DNA from: an uncultured Eubacteriales bacterium
GTDB lineage: Bacteria; Bacillota; Clostridia; Lachnospirales; Lachnospiraceae
Length of the DNA: 64,000 bases
Reading direction: 5' to 3'
Assembly: GCA_900314775.1 (NCBI GenBank)
Contig: OMWM01000008.1
Span: 1 to 64,000 of the forward strand
Below are positions 24,726 through 34,771 of this stretch, piece after piece; positions within the stretch are counted from its first letter, which is position 1; the number at the start of each line of letters is the position of its first letter. Position numbers and translations under genes: made by a program. The notes below the pieces were generated by a model, which was given only the letters and a program-made list of their open reading frames with translations, was not told the DNA's origin and made no database searches.

Positions 24726-26192
24726 ATGAAGAAGATATTATTTGCAGCTTCAGAGGCAGTTCCTTTTATTAAGACCGGCGGTCTCGCAGATGTTGTCGGA
24801 TCGCTTCCGAAGGAACTTAATACGCATGACGATTGTGAGGCATCTGTTGTACTGCCGCTTTACCGGGTAATTCCGATGCAGTACAAGGAGCAGATGGACT
24901 ATATCACGAATTTTCAGGTCAACATCGCAGGCAAGTCCGTCTATGCCGGTGTTTTCGAACTTCACATGGATAATGTAACCTGGTACTTTATCGACAATGA
25001 ATATTATTTCTCGGGCGACCGCATCTACGAGGATGGCAAATGGGATCTCGAGAAGTTCGCCTATTTCGACAAGGCCGTGCTCACGATGTGCTTCGTGCTC
25101 GGCTACAGACCGGATATCATTCACTGTCATGACTGGCAGACCGGCCTGATTCCGGTTTATCTGAGAAATGAATACCAGACGCCGGAATACTACGGCGATT
25201 TCTTCAACGGTGTCAAATCCATCATGACGATTCACAACCTGAAGTTCCAGGGAAGATGGAGCGTAAGGCAGATGCAGGAGATTACCGGCCTCGACGATTA
25301 TTTCTTCACGCCGGACAAGATGGAATCCTATAAGGAGGGCAATTACCTCAAGGGCGGTCTTGTCTATGCGGACTGGATCACAACGGTCAGCAGCGTCTAT
25401 GCCGACGAGATCAAGACAAGCTATTTCGGCGAGGGACTCGACGGTCTGCTCCGTGCCCGTTCCAATAACCTCTCGGGTATTGTCAACGGCATCGATTATG
25501 ACGAGTACAATCCGCATACAGATCCTTTCATTCCGTTTAATTATAAGGATACCGCGTTTATCCGCGCCAAAGAGGGCAATAAGATGGATCTGCAGGATGA
25601 GCTTGGTCTGGAGGTCGATCGCCATAAATTCATGATCGGCATGATTTCGAGACTGACAGAGCAGAAGGGCTTTGATCTGGTCAACTACATCATGGACGAG
25701 CTTGTGCAGGACAAGAATATACAGGTTGTCATTCTCGGCACCGGCGACCAGCGTTTTGAGGATTCGTTCCGGTATTTCGAAAACCGCTACAAGGGTCAGG
25801 TTTCCTCGAGCATCATGTATGACAACCGCCGTTCGCACAGAATCTATGCGGCCAGTGATGCGTTCCTGATGCCGTCCAGCTTTGAGCCTTGCGGCCTCAG
25901 CCAGCTGATGGCGCTGCGCTACGGTTCTCTGCCGATTGTCCGCGAGACGGGCGGTCTCAAGGAGACGGTTGAGCCTTATAATGAATACGACCAGACCGGA
26001 ACCGGTTTCAGCTTCCGCAATTACGATGCAGGCGAGATGCTCAATACGATCAAGTATGCCGTATGGGTATTCAGAGACTGCAGACCGGAGTGGAATGCGA
26101 TGGTGAAGCGTGCGATGCAGAAGGATTTCTCCTGGGGCGTATCGGCTTCGAAATACAATGATCTTTACAATTATCTGCTCGGCTGGTATTAA
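24726..26192 (+). CDS. glgA: Glycogen synthase (ADP-glucose type, GT5)
   Basis: 488 aa. It extends alpha-1,4-glucan from ADP-glucose. The N-terminal KTGGLADVVGSLPKEL carries the ADP-glucose-binding KxGGL; HCHDWQTGLIPVYL, the SMTIHNLKFQG region, STVSSVYADEI-like segment, GIDYDEYNP, and the C-terminal PSSFEPCGLSQLMALRYGSLPIVRETGGL loop are all in order. ATG 24726 is preceded by GGAG at 9 bases; the in-frame ATG at 24711 has no site. No other glycogen genes (glgC, glgD, glgB, glgP) lie next to it here. Confidence 0.95.
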   Translation: MKKILFAASEAVPFIKTGGLADVVGSLPKELNTHDDCEASVVLPLYRVIPMQYKEQMDYITNFQVNIAGKSVYAGVFELHMDNVTWYFIDNEYYFSGDRIYEDGKWDLEKFAYFDKAVLTMCFVLGYRPDIIHCHDWQTGLIPVYLRNEYQTPEYYGDFFNGVKSIMTIHNLKFQGRWSVRQMQEITGLDDYFFTPDKMESYKEGNYLKGGLVYADWITTVSSVYADEIKTSYFGEGLDGLLRARSNNLSGIVNGIDYDEYNPHTDPFIPFNYKDTAFIRAKEGNKMDLQDELGLEVDRHKFMIGMISRLTEQKGFDLVNYIMDELVQDKNIQVVILGTGDQRFEDSFRYFENRYKGQVSSSIMYDNRRSHRIYAASDAFLMPSSFEPCGLSQLMALRYGSLPIVRETGGLKETVEPYNEYDQTGTGFSFRNYDAGEMLNTIKYAVWVFRDCRPEWNAMVKRAMQKDFSWGVSASKYNDLYNYLLGWY

Positions 26193-26220
26193 TCAGCAGA
26201 GAAGACGCACAGATAAAATC

Positions 26221-26255
26221 AGGGTGTGCAGGATTGCCTGCACACCCTCTTATTT
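26221..26255 (+). terminator. Terminator of glgA, partly bidirectional
   Basis: 12-bp perfect stem AGGGTGTGCAGG/CCTGCACACCCT with a 4-base loop, then CTTATTT. On the minus strand it is followed by GATTTTATC and may also stop the DUF4364 transcript. Confidence 0.85.
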
Positions 26256-26771
26256 ACTCAGCAGTTTCTGCGCCAGATAGACGTAGATATCTTCATAATT
26301 CTTTTTCCAGTTGTCACAGACGGTCTGTGCCGTCTCCTCATCCGGTACATTCATGACGATTTTGCTCAGCATGTCGCGCCGGCTGCGCACGCTGCAGGTA
26401 ACAATGTAGCGGTTTGTCCCGTCACGGAAATAATCAGCGGTGTATTCATTTTCATTGCGCATGTGGTAGCTGTGCTCGCTCAGGAAACGATCGATTTCCT
26501 CCCGGATGGTATCGGGGATACGGCCGATGAAATCCGAAAGCGTCTCTTCTCCGCTTTTCGTCAGCGTGTAGAAGGAGCTGCTGTACTGCGTCTCCGTCTG
26601 GATCAGCTCGGTGTCGGCAAGATCATTGAAGGCCTCCTGCAGCGTGAAGTAGCTGGCGTAGCCCTTGCCGAGTATAAATTCCGAAATCTGCGAATTGGTC
26701 AGCGGAAAATCAACCTTATCCAGCATATAGAGAATCAGAAGTTTATTTAATGTCATCGAATCCGTACTCAT
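26250..26771 (-). CDS. DUF4364 family winged-helix protein (173 aa)
   Basis: The N-terminal about 85 residues (LNKLLILYMLDKVDFPLTNS, SEFILGKGYASYFTLQEAF, SSFYTLTKSGEETL) form a PadR-like winged helix; the rest is an alpha/beta domain. I match it to DUF4364, a clostridial family of presumed regulators. The target is unknown. Its start overlaps the end of the radical SAM gene by 29 bases, so the two are co-transcribed. Confidence 0.85.
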   Translation of the reverse strand: MSTDSMTLNKLLILYMLDKVDFPLTNSQISEFILGKGYASYFTLQEAFNDLADTELIQTETQYSSSFYTLTKSGEETLSDFIGRIPDTIREEIDRFLSEHSYHMRNENEYTADYFRDGTNRYIVTCSVRSRRDMLSKIVMNVPDEETAQTVCDNWKKNYEDIYVYLAQKLLSK

Positions 26772-27700
26772 ATTTACTCTCCGTTTGAAAATATTTGCCC
26801 TGCTGCAGATCGCGGCTCTTCAGCGTGCGGCTGATGGTGTTCAGGACGCGGCGCTTATCGCGGCTCCAGAGCGGTGCGGCAAGAAGATCTGCCGGGCCGT
26901 CGCCGGTCAGCCGGTGGATGGTCACCCGCGGCGGCAGCAGTGCCAGAGCGTCCGCTATGATATCCGCATATTCCTCCATCGTCAGGACGTGAAAAGAATC
27001 GCGCTGCCAGATGTCATACAGGTCCGTACCCTTCAGGACATGCAGCAGCTGCAGTTTTACGCCGTCGACGGGCAGCTGCGCGATATAGCGTACTGAATTC
27101 AGCATATCATTTTTTGTCTCGCCGGGCAATCCCATGATGAGATGTACGATCACTTCGATGCCGCGGCGTTTGAGCTCGTATACCGCCTTCTCAAAAACAT
27201 CATCAGTATAGCCGCGCCGGATAAAGCGGGCTGTTTCCTCGCGGGATGTCTGCAGGCCAAGCTCGATCCAGACGGGCTTGACGGCGCGCAGCTCCTCCAG
27301 CAGAGCGAGCACGTCTTCCGGCAGACAGTCCGGGCGCGTGCCGATGGAAAGAACCGCTGTTTCCGGCCGCAAAGCAGCCGGCATATAGATGGAGCGCAGC
27401 CGGTCCGCATCCGCATAGGTGCCGGTATAGGCCTGGTAGTAGAGAATATAGCGGCTGCTCTGATATCTGGCGGCGATGTGTGCCCTCGCGTATTCGATCT
27501 GCTCATCCGGTGAGAGACTGGCGGGCGCGGAAAAATCGCCGGAACCGCCCGCACTGCAGAATATGCAGCCGCCGCGCCCCCAGCGTGCCGTCCCGGTTCG
27601 GGCAGGTAAAGCCGCCGTCGAGCGAGAGCTTGCCGAGCCGCTCGCCGAAACGCTGTTTCAGCTCCCAGGCGAGTGTGTGATAGCGCATACCGTCCCACAT
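26743..27700 (-). pseudogene. TIGR01212/YhcC-type radical SAM protein, frameshifted
   Basis: Two reading frames together give one YhcC-like protein of about 318 residues. The first (from ATG 27700, behind AAAAGGGGA) reads MWDGMRYHTLAWELKQRFG up to CPNRDGTLGAR. The second continues with GCIFCSAGGSGDF and runs through SIGTRPDCLPEDVL, ELGLQTSREETARFIRRGY and VHLIMGLPGETKNDM to the stop. The break is one extra base in the string at about 27568-27577, exactly between the first cluster Cys and the CxxC pair of the [4Fe-4S] motif. As written, no protein can hold the radical SAM cluster. It could be a true mutation or a base-call error in a GC-rich run. Confidence 0.85.
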
Positions 27701-27719
27701 TCGTTTATCCCCTTTTCTG

Positions 27720-27751
27720 TAAAAAAACGCACCCTGCGCCAGGCAGGGTGC
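27720..27751 (-). terminator. Terminator of gdhA
   Basis: On the minus strand GCACCCTGC/GCAGGGTGC with a 5-base loop is followed by seven T. It separates gdhA from the radical SAM gene downstream. Confidence 0.93.
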
Positions 27752-27778
27752 GGTGAAATCTGTTCAGCTCAGAAAGAA

Positions 27779-29146
<1,368 letters not shown>

Positions 29147-29196
29147 CTATTATCTATGCTGTCACTTTAGCGTGGTACAGCGGATAAATCTACTCT

Positions 29197-29225
29197 AGTT
29201 TAATATAATTTTTTTATGAATTCAA
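29197..29225 (-). promoter_or_regulatory. Promoter of gdhA
   Basis: On the minus strand TTGAAT and TAAACT are 17 bases apart, in a very A/T-rich stretch, with an 83-base leader to the gdhA start. Confidence 0.55.
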
Positions 29226-29497
29226 TAAAAAACTGCAATATTCGCAGGGTTAATTTTTTACAAAATTCAGTGCAATAATTTTACATTAATGTATACATTT
29301 CTGCTTTTATTTTAAAACGGATTCATGTATAATAATGAATACCTTATCTGGTTATTTCTTCAGAACCTGCCGTATGGCAGTCTTTCCAGAATATTCACAC
29401 GATAAATTATACAGAATTCCAAATAGCAGTTCAATAGACGGCAATTCATCAGATCCGGGGCAGAGCCGCACCGGAGTTGTTCAGATATGGAGGTTAT
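29226..29497 (+). promoter_or_regulatory. rho leader region without a gene
   Basis: This divergent gap is AT-rich. TATAAT at 29328-29333 is a good -10 box for rho but has no clear -35. The transcribed leader of about 160 nt contains a small hairpin CTGCC-gtat-GGCAG near 29368-29381. Rho is autoregulated in other bacteria; no specific element is recognised here. I see no ORF or RNA gene. Confidence 0.4.
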
Positions 29498-31357
29498 ATG
29501 CCGGAAAAGAGTAAATATGAGACATTATCGGTCGCACAGCTGAGGGCGATCGTGAAACAGCAGGGAATTAAGAATACATCGACGATGCGCAAGGCGCAGC
29601 TGGTGGAACTGGTCAGCAGCCTGCATCTGGATGAAGAGGACGGACAGACACAGGCGGCGCCGGTGAATAAGAATGCCGGGGATGCGCCGGGAAATGCCGG
29701 GGAGACGGCGATGCATAAGAATGAAGAAGAGGCGCCGGCACCGGAAAATGACGCAGAGACGCGGACACTTAAGGGCGCCGGGGAGGCGCCGGCCCGCGAG
29801 ACGATGACAGGCATAAGGACGCAGGAAGGCAGAGATGCCGGTGTGCGTACAAGAGAATATGCATCTCATGGCGGTTACGGCGAGGCACCTGTCCGGTCAG
29901 AGGGGCAGGGCGAACGCCATCAGACACGCCGCGTGAGAACGACGAGATACGGCACCGGCACAGGCCGTGACCGGTCGGCGGCGCGCGGCGGAGAAAATAC
30001 CGGCCGAGAACGCGCCGTGCGCCGCGGCAGCGACAATGCCGTCCGTGAACGTACGCAGCATGGTGACAGTGCCGTCCGTGAACGTACGCAGCGCGGCGAC
30101 AGCGCCGTCCGTGAACATATGCAGCGCGGTGACAGCGCCGTGCGCGACCGCCAGGCAGGCGGCCGGATGCGCAGACAGCCTGCGGCCGTTGAGGAGACGG
30201 TTTCGTTTGGACAGACACAGGAAGTGCCGTCTTCGGATCTCGTGGCAGACGGCATCCTTGAAGTGCTGCCGGACGGCTTCGGCTTCATCCGCAGTGCGAA
30301 TTATCTGCCGGGCGATGAGGACGTCTATGTATCGCACGCGCAGATCCGCCGTTTTAATATGAAGACAGGCGATATCGTGCACGGCACGATGCGTATACGC
30401 AATGAGCATGAGAAGTTCAACGCGCTGCTGCGTGTCGAGAAGATCAACGGATTTGCGCCGGAAGAAGCGCAGAAGCGGAGGAACTTTGAGAACATGACGC
30501 CGATCTTTCCGAATAAAAAACTGAATCTTGAGACACCCGGCGCGCCGGTTTCGATGCGCATGATGAATCTTGTGGCGCCGATCGGGCGCGGCCAGCGAGG
30601 CATGATCGTTTCCCCGCCGAAGACAGGCAAGACCACACTGATCAAGCAGGTGGCGCAGGCCATTCACACGAACTATCCGGACCTCAACATCATCATTCTG
30701 CTGATTGATGAGCGGCCGGAGGAAGTGACGGATATCAAGGAATTTATCGAGGGCGATCGCGTCGAGGTCATCTATTCGACCTTCGATGAACTGCCGGAGC
30801 ACCACAAGCGGGTCGCGGAGATGGTGCTGGAGCGGGCGAAGCGTCTCGTTGAGCACAAGCAGGATGTCGTGATTCTGCTGGACAGCATTACCCGTCTGGC
30901 GCGTGCCTACAATATGACGGTTACGCCGAGCGGCCGTACGCTTACCGGCGGCCTTGACCCGGCAGCGCTGCACATGCCGAAGCGGTTTTTCGGCGCGGCC
31001 AGAAACATGCGTGAGGGCGGCAGCCTTACGGTGCTCGCCACGGCACTGGTCGACACCGGCAGCAAAATGGATGATGTCGTTTTCGAGGAATTCAAGGGAA
31101 CCGGCAACATGGAGCTGGTTCTGGACCGCAAGCTTTCCGAGCAGCGTGTTTTCCCGGCGATTGATATCGCGAAGTCCGGCACACGGCGCGAGGACCTGCT
31201 GCTGACCCGCGAGGAGCTGGACGCGATGTATAAGATCCGCAAATCGCTCCGCGGCACCAAGTCGGAGGAAGCGACCGAGACGGTGCTGAAGATGTTTCAG
31301 TACACGAAGACCAATGAAGAATTCGTCAACATGGTTTTAAAAACCCGTGCATTGTGA
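29498..31357 (+). CDS. rho: Transcription termination factor Rho with a long basic insert
   Basis: 619 aa, about 200 longer than typical Rho. Residues 1-45 form the SAP-like Rho_N domain (LSVAQLRAIVKQQGIKN). Residues about 46-245 are low-complexity, rich in Arg, Gly, Glu and Ala, and include an 11-residue tandem repeat at 181-213. The cold-shock RNA-binding domain begins about 247 (DGILEVLPDGFGFIRS), followed by the ATPase: Walker A PPKTGKTTLI, Walker B VVILLDSITRLARAYN, and the Q-loop/R-loop PSGRTLTGGLDPAALHMPKRFFGAARN. Rho is an RNA-dependent helicase that ends transcripts. ATG 29498 is 3 bases from GGAGGT; a TTG at 29477 is in frame but has no ribosome site. Inserts of this kind occur in other Clostridia. 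Confidence 0.95.
   Translation: MPEKSKYETLSVAQLRAIVKQQGIKNTSTMRKAQLVELVSSLHLDEEDGQTQAAPVNKNAGDAPGNAGETAMHKNEEEAPAPENDAETRTLKGAGEAPARETMTGIRTQEGRDAGVRTREYASHGGYGEAPVRSEGQGERHQTRRVRTTRYGTGTGRDRSAARGGENTGRERAVRRGSDNAVRERTQHGDSAVRERTQRGDSAVREHMQRGDSAVRDRQAGGRMRRQPAAVEETVSFGQTQEVPSSDLVADGILEVLPDGFGFIRSANYLPGDEDVYVSHAQIRRFNMKTGDIVHGTMRIRNEHEKFNALLRVEKINGFAPEEAQKRRNFENMTPIFPNKKLNLETPGAPVSMRMMNLVAPIGRGQRGMIVSPPKTGKTTLIKQVAQAIHTNYPDLNIIILLIDERPEEVTDIKEFIEGDRVEVIYSTFDELPEHHKRVAEMVLERAKRLVEHKQDVVILLDSITRLARAYNMTVTPSGRTLTGGLDPAALHMPKRFFGAARNMREGGSLTVLATALVDTGSKMDDVVFEEFKGTGNMELVLDRKLSEQRVFPAIDIAKSGTRREDLLLTREELDAMYKIRKSLRGTKSEEATETVLKMFQYTKTNEEFVNMVLKTRAL
30038..30136 (+). repeat. 33-bp tandem repeat x3 inside rho
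   Basis: Three 33-bp units (30038, 30071, 30104) and a partial fourth encode AVRERTQHGDS and close variants. They lie in the disordered insert between the Rho_N and RNA-binding domains. The unit is a multiple of three, so copy changes keep the frame. Confidence 0.9.
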
Positions 31358-31373
31358 AAAAATCAACAGGACA

Positions 31374-31402
31374 CTTGCACTCTTTACATTTCTATGCTAA
31401 AA
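31374..31402 (+). promoter_or_regulatory. Promoter of rpmE
   Basis: TTGCAC (31374-31379) and TAAAAT (31397-31402), 17-base spacer, just after the rho stop. It gives an approximately 78-nt leader. Confidence 0.7.
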
Positions 31403-31485
31403 TTAAAAAGCTGTTTTTATGATATCAGGAGTCCGAAGCAATAGTGCGGAGGATTTTCAAGAATAGGTTGAGCGAGGTGAATAAC

Positions 31486-31686
31486 ATGAAAGAGGCAATC
31501 CAGCCAAAGTACTATCAGGCAAAGGTAACGTGCAACTGCGGCAATACCTTCGTAACAGGATCAACCAAACCGGAGATCCATGTCGAGATCTGCTCAAAGT
31601 GCCATTCATTCTACACCGGTCAGCAGAAGGCTACATCCGCACGCGGCCGTATTGAGAAATTCAACAAGAAGTACGGTTTATCATAA
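31486..31686 (+). CDS. rpmE: 50S ribosomal protein L31 (zinc-type)
   Basis: 66 aa. C16 and C18 (TCNCGNTF) with C37 and C40 ([11 protein letters not shown]) make the four-Cys zinc site of L31 type A. The start ATG 31486 follows GCGAGGTGA. It is followed by DUF1385, prmC and prfA, the conserved Firmicute order. Confidence 0.97.
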   Translation: MKEAIQPKYYQAKVTCNCGNTFVTGSTKPEIHVEICSKCHSFYTGQQKATSARGRIEKFNKKYGLS

Positions 31687-31711
31687 TAAATCGGTAAGTG
31701 AATGCAGGATA

Positions 31712-31748
31712 AAGAGGTTGAGGTTTTTGAAACCTCAGCCTCTTTGCT
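31712..31748 (+). terminator. Hairpin after rpmE (partial terminator)
   Basis: 15-bp stem (arms 31712-31726 and 31730-31744, one wobble) with core TGAGGTTT/AAACCTCA. The following T stretch is interrupted (TTTGCTTT), so it may only reduce readthrough into the DUF1385 gene and lower its level against L31. Confidence 0.7.
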
Positions 31749-31776
31749 TTATATACCTTTTTCCGGAGGTTTTTAC

Positions 31777-32724
31777 ATGCGGTATGCGAATATCGGCGGC
31801 CAGGCGGTGATCGAAGGCGTCATGATGCGCTATAAGGATCTGTACGCGGTCGCGGTGCGTAAGGAGGACGGGTCGGTCCAGGTTGAGCACAAGAGCTATG
31901 AAGGACTGAACAGCCGTTTCCATACCCGCCGCATCCCGATCGTCCGCGGCGTGCTGGCCTTTCTTGACTCCCTTTATCTCGGCATCGGGACGCTGACCTG
32001 GTCGGCGGAACTGGCTGATGATGAGGAAGAGGAGGAACAGGAGAAGGAGAAGAGCCGCGGAGCGGAGATCAGGGACCGGGTGGCCATCGTTTTTTCCCTT
32101 GTGCTGTCCGTCGTGATCGCGGTCGCGCTGTTTATGCTGGCGCCGCTCGGGGCGGCGGCCCTGATCACGGGGCATACGGATAACCAGGTGCTGATCGCGG
32201 TCGTGGAAGGCATTGTGCGGCTGATCATTTTCTTTCTTTATATTTATCTGATTTCGAAGATGAAGGACATCGAGCGCGTGTTCATGTACCACGGCGCCGA
32301 GCACAAGACGATCAACTGCATTGAACATGGCCTCGAGCTGACGCCGGAGAATGCGGAGAAATGTTCCCGTCTGCACAAGCGCTGCGGCACGAGCTTTCTG
32401 CTGTACGTGATGATCATCAGCATCATCGTGTTCATGTTCGTTCGGGCGTCGACGCCGGTCGGCAGAGTGGTGTCGCGGCTCGTACTGATTCCGCTGGTGG
32501 CGGGTCTTTCCTACGAGTTTATTCAGTTCGCCGGGCGCAGCAATTCGAAGATTTCCGATGTGCTCAGCAGACCGGGACTGGCGATGCAGAAGCTGACGAC
32601 GAAGGAGCCGGATCGCGATATGCTCGAGGTGGCGATCGCTTCTATAGAGGCGATCTATGACTGGCGCGGATTTCAGAAGGAAGTTTTCGGCGGCGGTCAG
32701 GAAAGCAGCAAGGACGATGATTGA
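31777..32724 (+). CDS. DUF1385 membrane protein (YqhQ-like)
   Basis: 315 aa. The N-terminus YANIGGQAVIEGVMMRYKD is the DUF1385 signature. Three to four membrane helices follow, around 105-145 (VAIVFSLVLSVVIAVALFML), 160-180 and 215-255. A conserved YHGAEHKTINCIEHG motif lies between them, with His/Glu residues that could bind metal. An acidic stretch EEEEQEKEKSRG precedes the first helix. Function unknown in the literature I know; its place before prmC-prfA is conserved. ATG 31777 follows CGGAGGT; the frame is open 75 bases upstream through the rpmE hairpin. Confidence 0.9.
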   Translation: MRYANIGGQAVIEGVMMRYKDLYAVAVRKEDGSVQVEHKSYEGLNSRFHTRRIPIVRGVLAFLDSLYLGIGTLTWSAELADDEEEEEQEKEKSRGAEIRDRVAIVFSLVLSVVIAVALFMLAPLGAAALITGHTDNQVLIAVVEGIVRLIIFFLYIYLISKMKDIERVFMYHGAEHKTINCIEHGLELTPENAEKCSRLHKRCGTSFLLYVMIISIIVFMFVRASTPVGRVVSRLVLIPLVAGLSYEFIQFAGRSNSKISDVLSRPGLAMQKLTTKEPDRDMLEVAIASIEAIYDWRGFQKEVFGGGQESSKDDD

Positions 32725-32772
32725 TAAGCACCGCGCGCAGTGCAGTGATGCGCGGTGATGCGGGAGACAGTC

Positions 32773-33687
32773 ATGCACAGTGAGAAAGAGACGAAGACGC
32801 AGGGCGCAGGCGAAGAGCCGAGGCTGCAGAACGCGGGCGGCAGGCCGAAGACGCTGTATATGCTGCGCCGGGCCGGCATGGAGCGGCTGCAGCGCAGCGG
32901 TATTGACGATGCGAAGACCGATTCCCTGCTGCTGCTGGAGGCGGCGGCCGGCATCGATCTGCAGCAGTATCTGATGCGGATGCAGGAACCTGCCGGCGCA
33001 GACGTGGAATCAGCCTATGATGCGCTGATCAGCCGGCGGTGCACCCATGAGCCGCTGCAGTATATCACCGGTACCGCGGATTTCTGCGGACTGACGTTTC
33101 ATGTGGACAGCAGTGTGCTGATTCCGCGGCAGGATACGGAGACAGCGGTCGAGACGGCGCTGCCTTATCTTACGCCGGACAGCCGCGTGCTGGATCTGTG
33201 CACGGGCTCCGGCTGCATCATCATCACCCTGGCGAAACAGGCCGGGCTGCGGGATGCCGCCGGCTCGGACATTTCCGGGAAGGCACTGGCAATCGCCGCA
33301 CGCAATGCGCGCGAGCTGGGCTGTCCGGATATCAGGTTCATACAGAGTGATCTGTTTGAGAAGATCACGGGCAGATATGATATGATTATCAGCAATCCGC
33401 CCTATATTCCGTCCGATGTGATCGGCGGTCTCATGCAGGAAGTCAGAGACCATGAACCGCACAGCGCACTGGATGGCGGTGCGGACGGACTTGATTTTTA
33501 CAGAGAGATAACGGCGCAGGCCGGCGCCCATCTGACGCCCGGCGGTATTCTGCTGACCGAGATCGGATACGATCAGGGCGAGACGGCAGCGGCGCTGTTT
33601 GAAGAAGCGGGTTTTGCCGATGTGAAGGCCGTGCGCGACCTGGCCGGCAATAACCGCGTTGTTTACGGGAGGTATGTGCATGTTTGA
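32773..33687 (+). CDS. prmC: Peptide chain release factor N5-glutamine methyltransferase
   Basis: 304 aa. It methylates the Gln of the GGQ motif of release factors. The N-terminal helical domain ends near [20 protein letters not shown]. The SAM site is [16 protein letters not shown] and the catalytic NPPY motif is [11 protein letters not shown]. The N-terminus carries an unusual hydrophilic extension of about 25 residues if translation begins at ATG 32773 (GGGAG at 32762-32766); GTG 32755 and ATG 32758 are further options without a good site. Its last 8 bases overlap prfA, whose product is its substrate. Confidence 0.94.
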   Translation: MHSEKETKTQGAGEEPRLQNAGGRPKTLYMLRRAGMERLQRSGIDDAKTDSLLLLEAAAGIDLQQYLMRMQEPAGADVESAYDALISRRCTHEPLQYITGTADFCGLTFHVDSSVLIPRQDTETAVETALPYLTPDSRVLDLCTGSGCIIITLAKQAGLRDAAGSDISGKALAIAARNARELGCPDIRFIQSDLFEKITGRYDMIISNPPYIPSDVIGGLMQEVRDHEPHSALDGGADGLDFYREITAQAGAHLTPGGILLTEIGYDQGETAAALFEEAGFADVKAVRDLAGNNRVVYGRYVHV

Positions 33688-34756
33688 CAGACTTGATGAC
33701 CTGCTGATCCGCTATCAGCAGATTAACGAGGAGCTGGCAGACCCGGATGTCGTCAATGATCAGCGGCATTTCCGGACACTGATGAAGGAGCAGAGCGACC
33801 TCACCCCGCTTGTCGAGAAATACACTGCCTACAAAAAGGCCAATCAGACAATCGAGGACTCCCTGGATATGCTCTCGGAGGAAAATGACCCCGAGATGCG
33901 GGAACTGATCAAGGAAGATCTGACGGATGCGCGCGGCGCCGTCCAGCAGCTGACCGAGGAGCTCAAGGTGCTGCTGCTGCCGAAGGACCCGCTCGACCAT
34001 AAGAACGTCATCGTCGAGATCCGCGCCGGTACAGGCGGCGATGAAGCGGCTCTTTTCGCTGCGGATCTCTACAGAATGTATACGAAATATGCGGACCGCA
34101 GAAACTGGAAGACCGAGATCATCAGTGCGAATGAGAACGGGATCGGCGGTTTCAAGGAGGTCGTTTTTCAGATCAACGGCGAAGGCGCCTATTCGCGTCT
34201 CAAATACGAGAGCGGTGTGCACCGCGTTCAGCGTGTGCCGGAGACGGAATCGGGCGGCCGCATTCACACTTCGGCGGCGACGGTGGCCATTTTGCCGGAA
34301 GCGGAAGAGGTGGATGTCGAGATCGATATGAATGATGTGCGGATCGATGTCATGCGTGCATCGGGCAACGGCGGACAGTGCGTCAATACGACGGATTCCG
34401 CGGTGCGCCTTACGCATTATCCGACCGGCATTGTGATCTACAGCCAGACGGAGAAGTCGCAGCTGCAGAATAAAGAGAAGGCGTTCAGGCTTCTGCGGGC
34501 GAAACTGCTTGCCCTGGAAGTCATGAAACGCGATGCCGAGGAGGCTTCGATGCGAAGAAACCAGATCGGCAGCGGGGACCGTTCCGAGAAGATCAGAACG
34601 TACAATTTCCCGCAGAGCCGTGTCACGGACCATCGTATCAAACTGACGCTGCATACGCTGTCAGATGTCATGAACGGTGATCTGGATACGATTATCGACA
34701 GCCTGATCGCAGCCGATCAGGCGGAGAAACTGGCACAGATGGATGAAGATACGTAA
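33680..34756 (+). CDS. prfA: Peptide chain release factor 1
   Basis: 358 aa. RF1 recognises UAA and UAG. The GGQ peptidyl-hydrolysis motif occurs in [18 protein letters not shown]; its Gln is the PrmC target. The codon-recognition region is in the central domain following [15 protein letters not shown]. The C-terminal [19 protein letters not shown] is typical of RF1. ATG 33680 is 7 bases from GGGAGG within the end of prmC; an earlier ATG at 33659 has no site. Confidence 0.97.
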   Translation: MFDRLDDLLIRYQQINEELADPDVVNDQRHFRTLMKEQSDLTPLVEKYTAYKKANQTIEDSLDMLSEENDPEMRELIKEDLTDARGAVQQLTEELKVLLLPKDPLDHKNVIVEIRAGTGGDEAALFAADLYRMYTKYADRRNWKTEIISANENGIGGFKEVVFQINGEGAYSRLKYESGVHRVQRVPETESGGRIHTSAATVAILPEAEEVDVEIDMNDVRIDVMRASGNGGQCVNTTDSAVRLTHYPTGIVIYSQTEKSQLQNKEKAFRLLRAKLLALEVMKRDAEEASMRRNQIGSGDRSEKIRTYNFPQSRVTDHRIKLTLHTLSDVMNGDLDTIIDSLIAADQAEKLAQMDEDT

Positions 34757-34771
34757 GGAGGTCAGGATATT

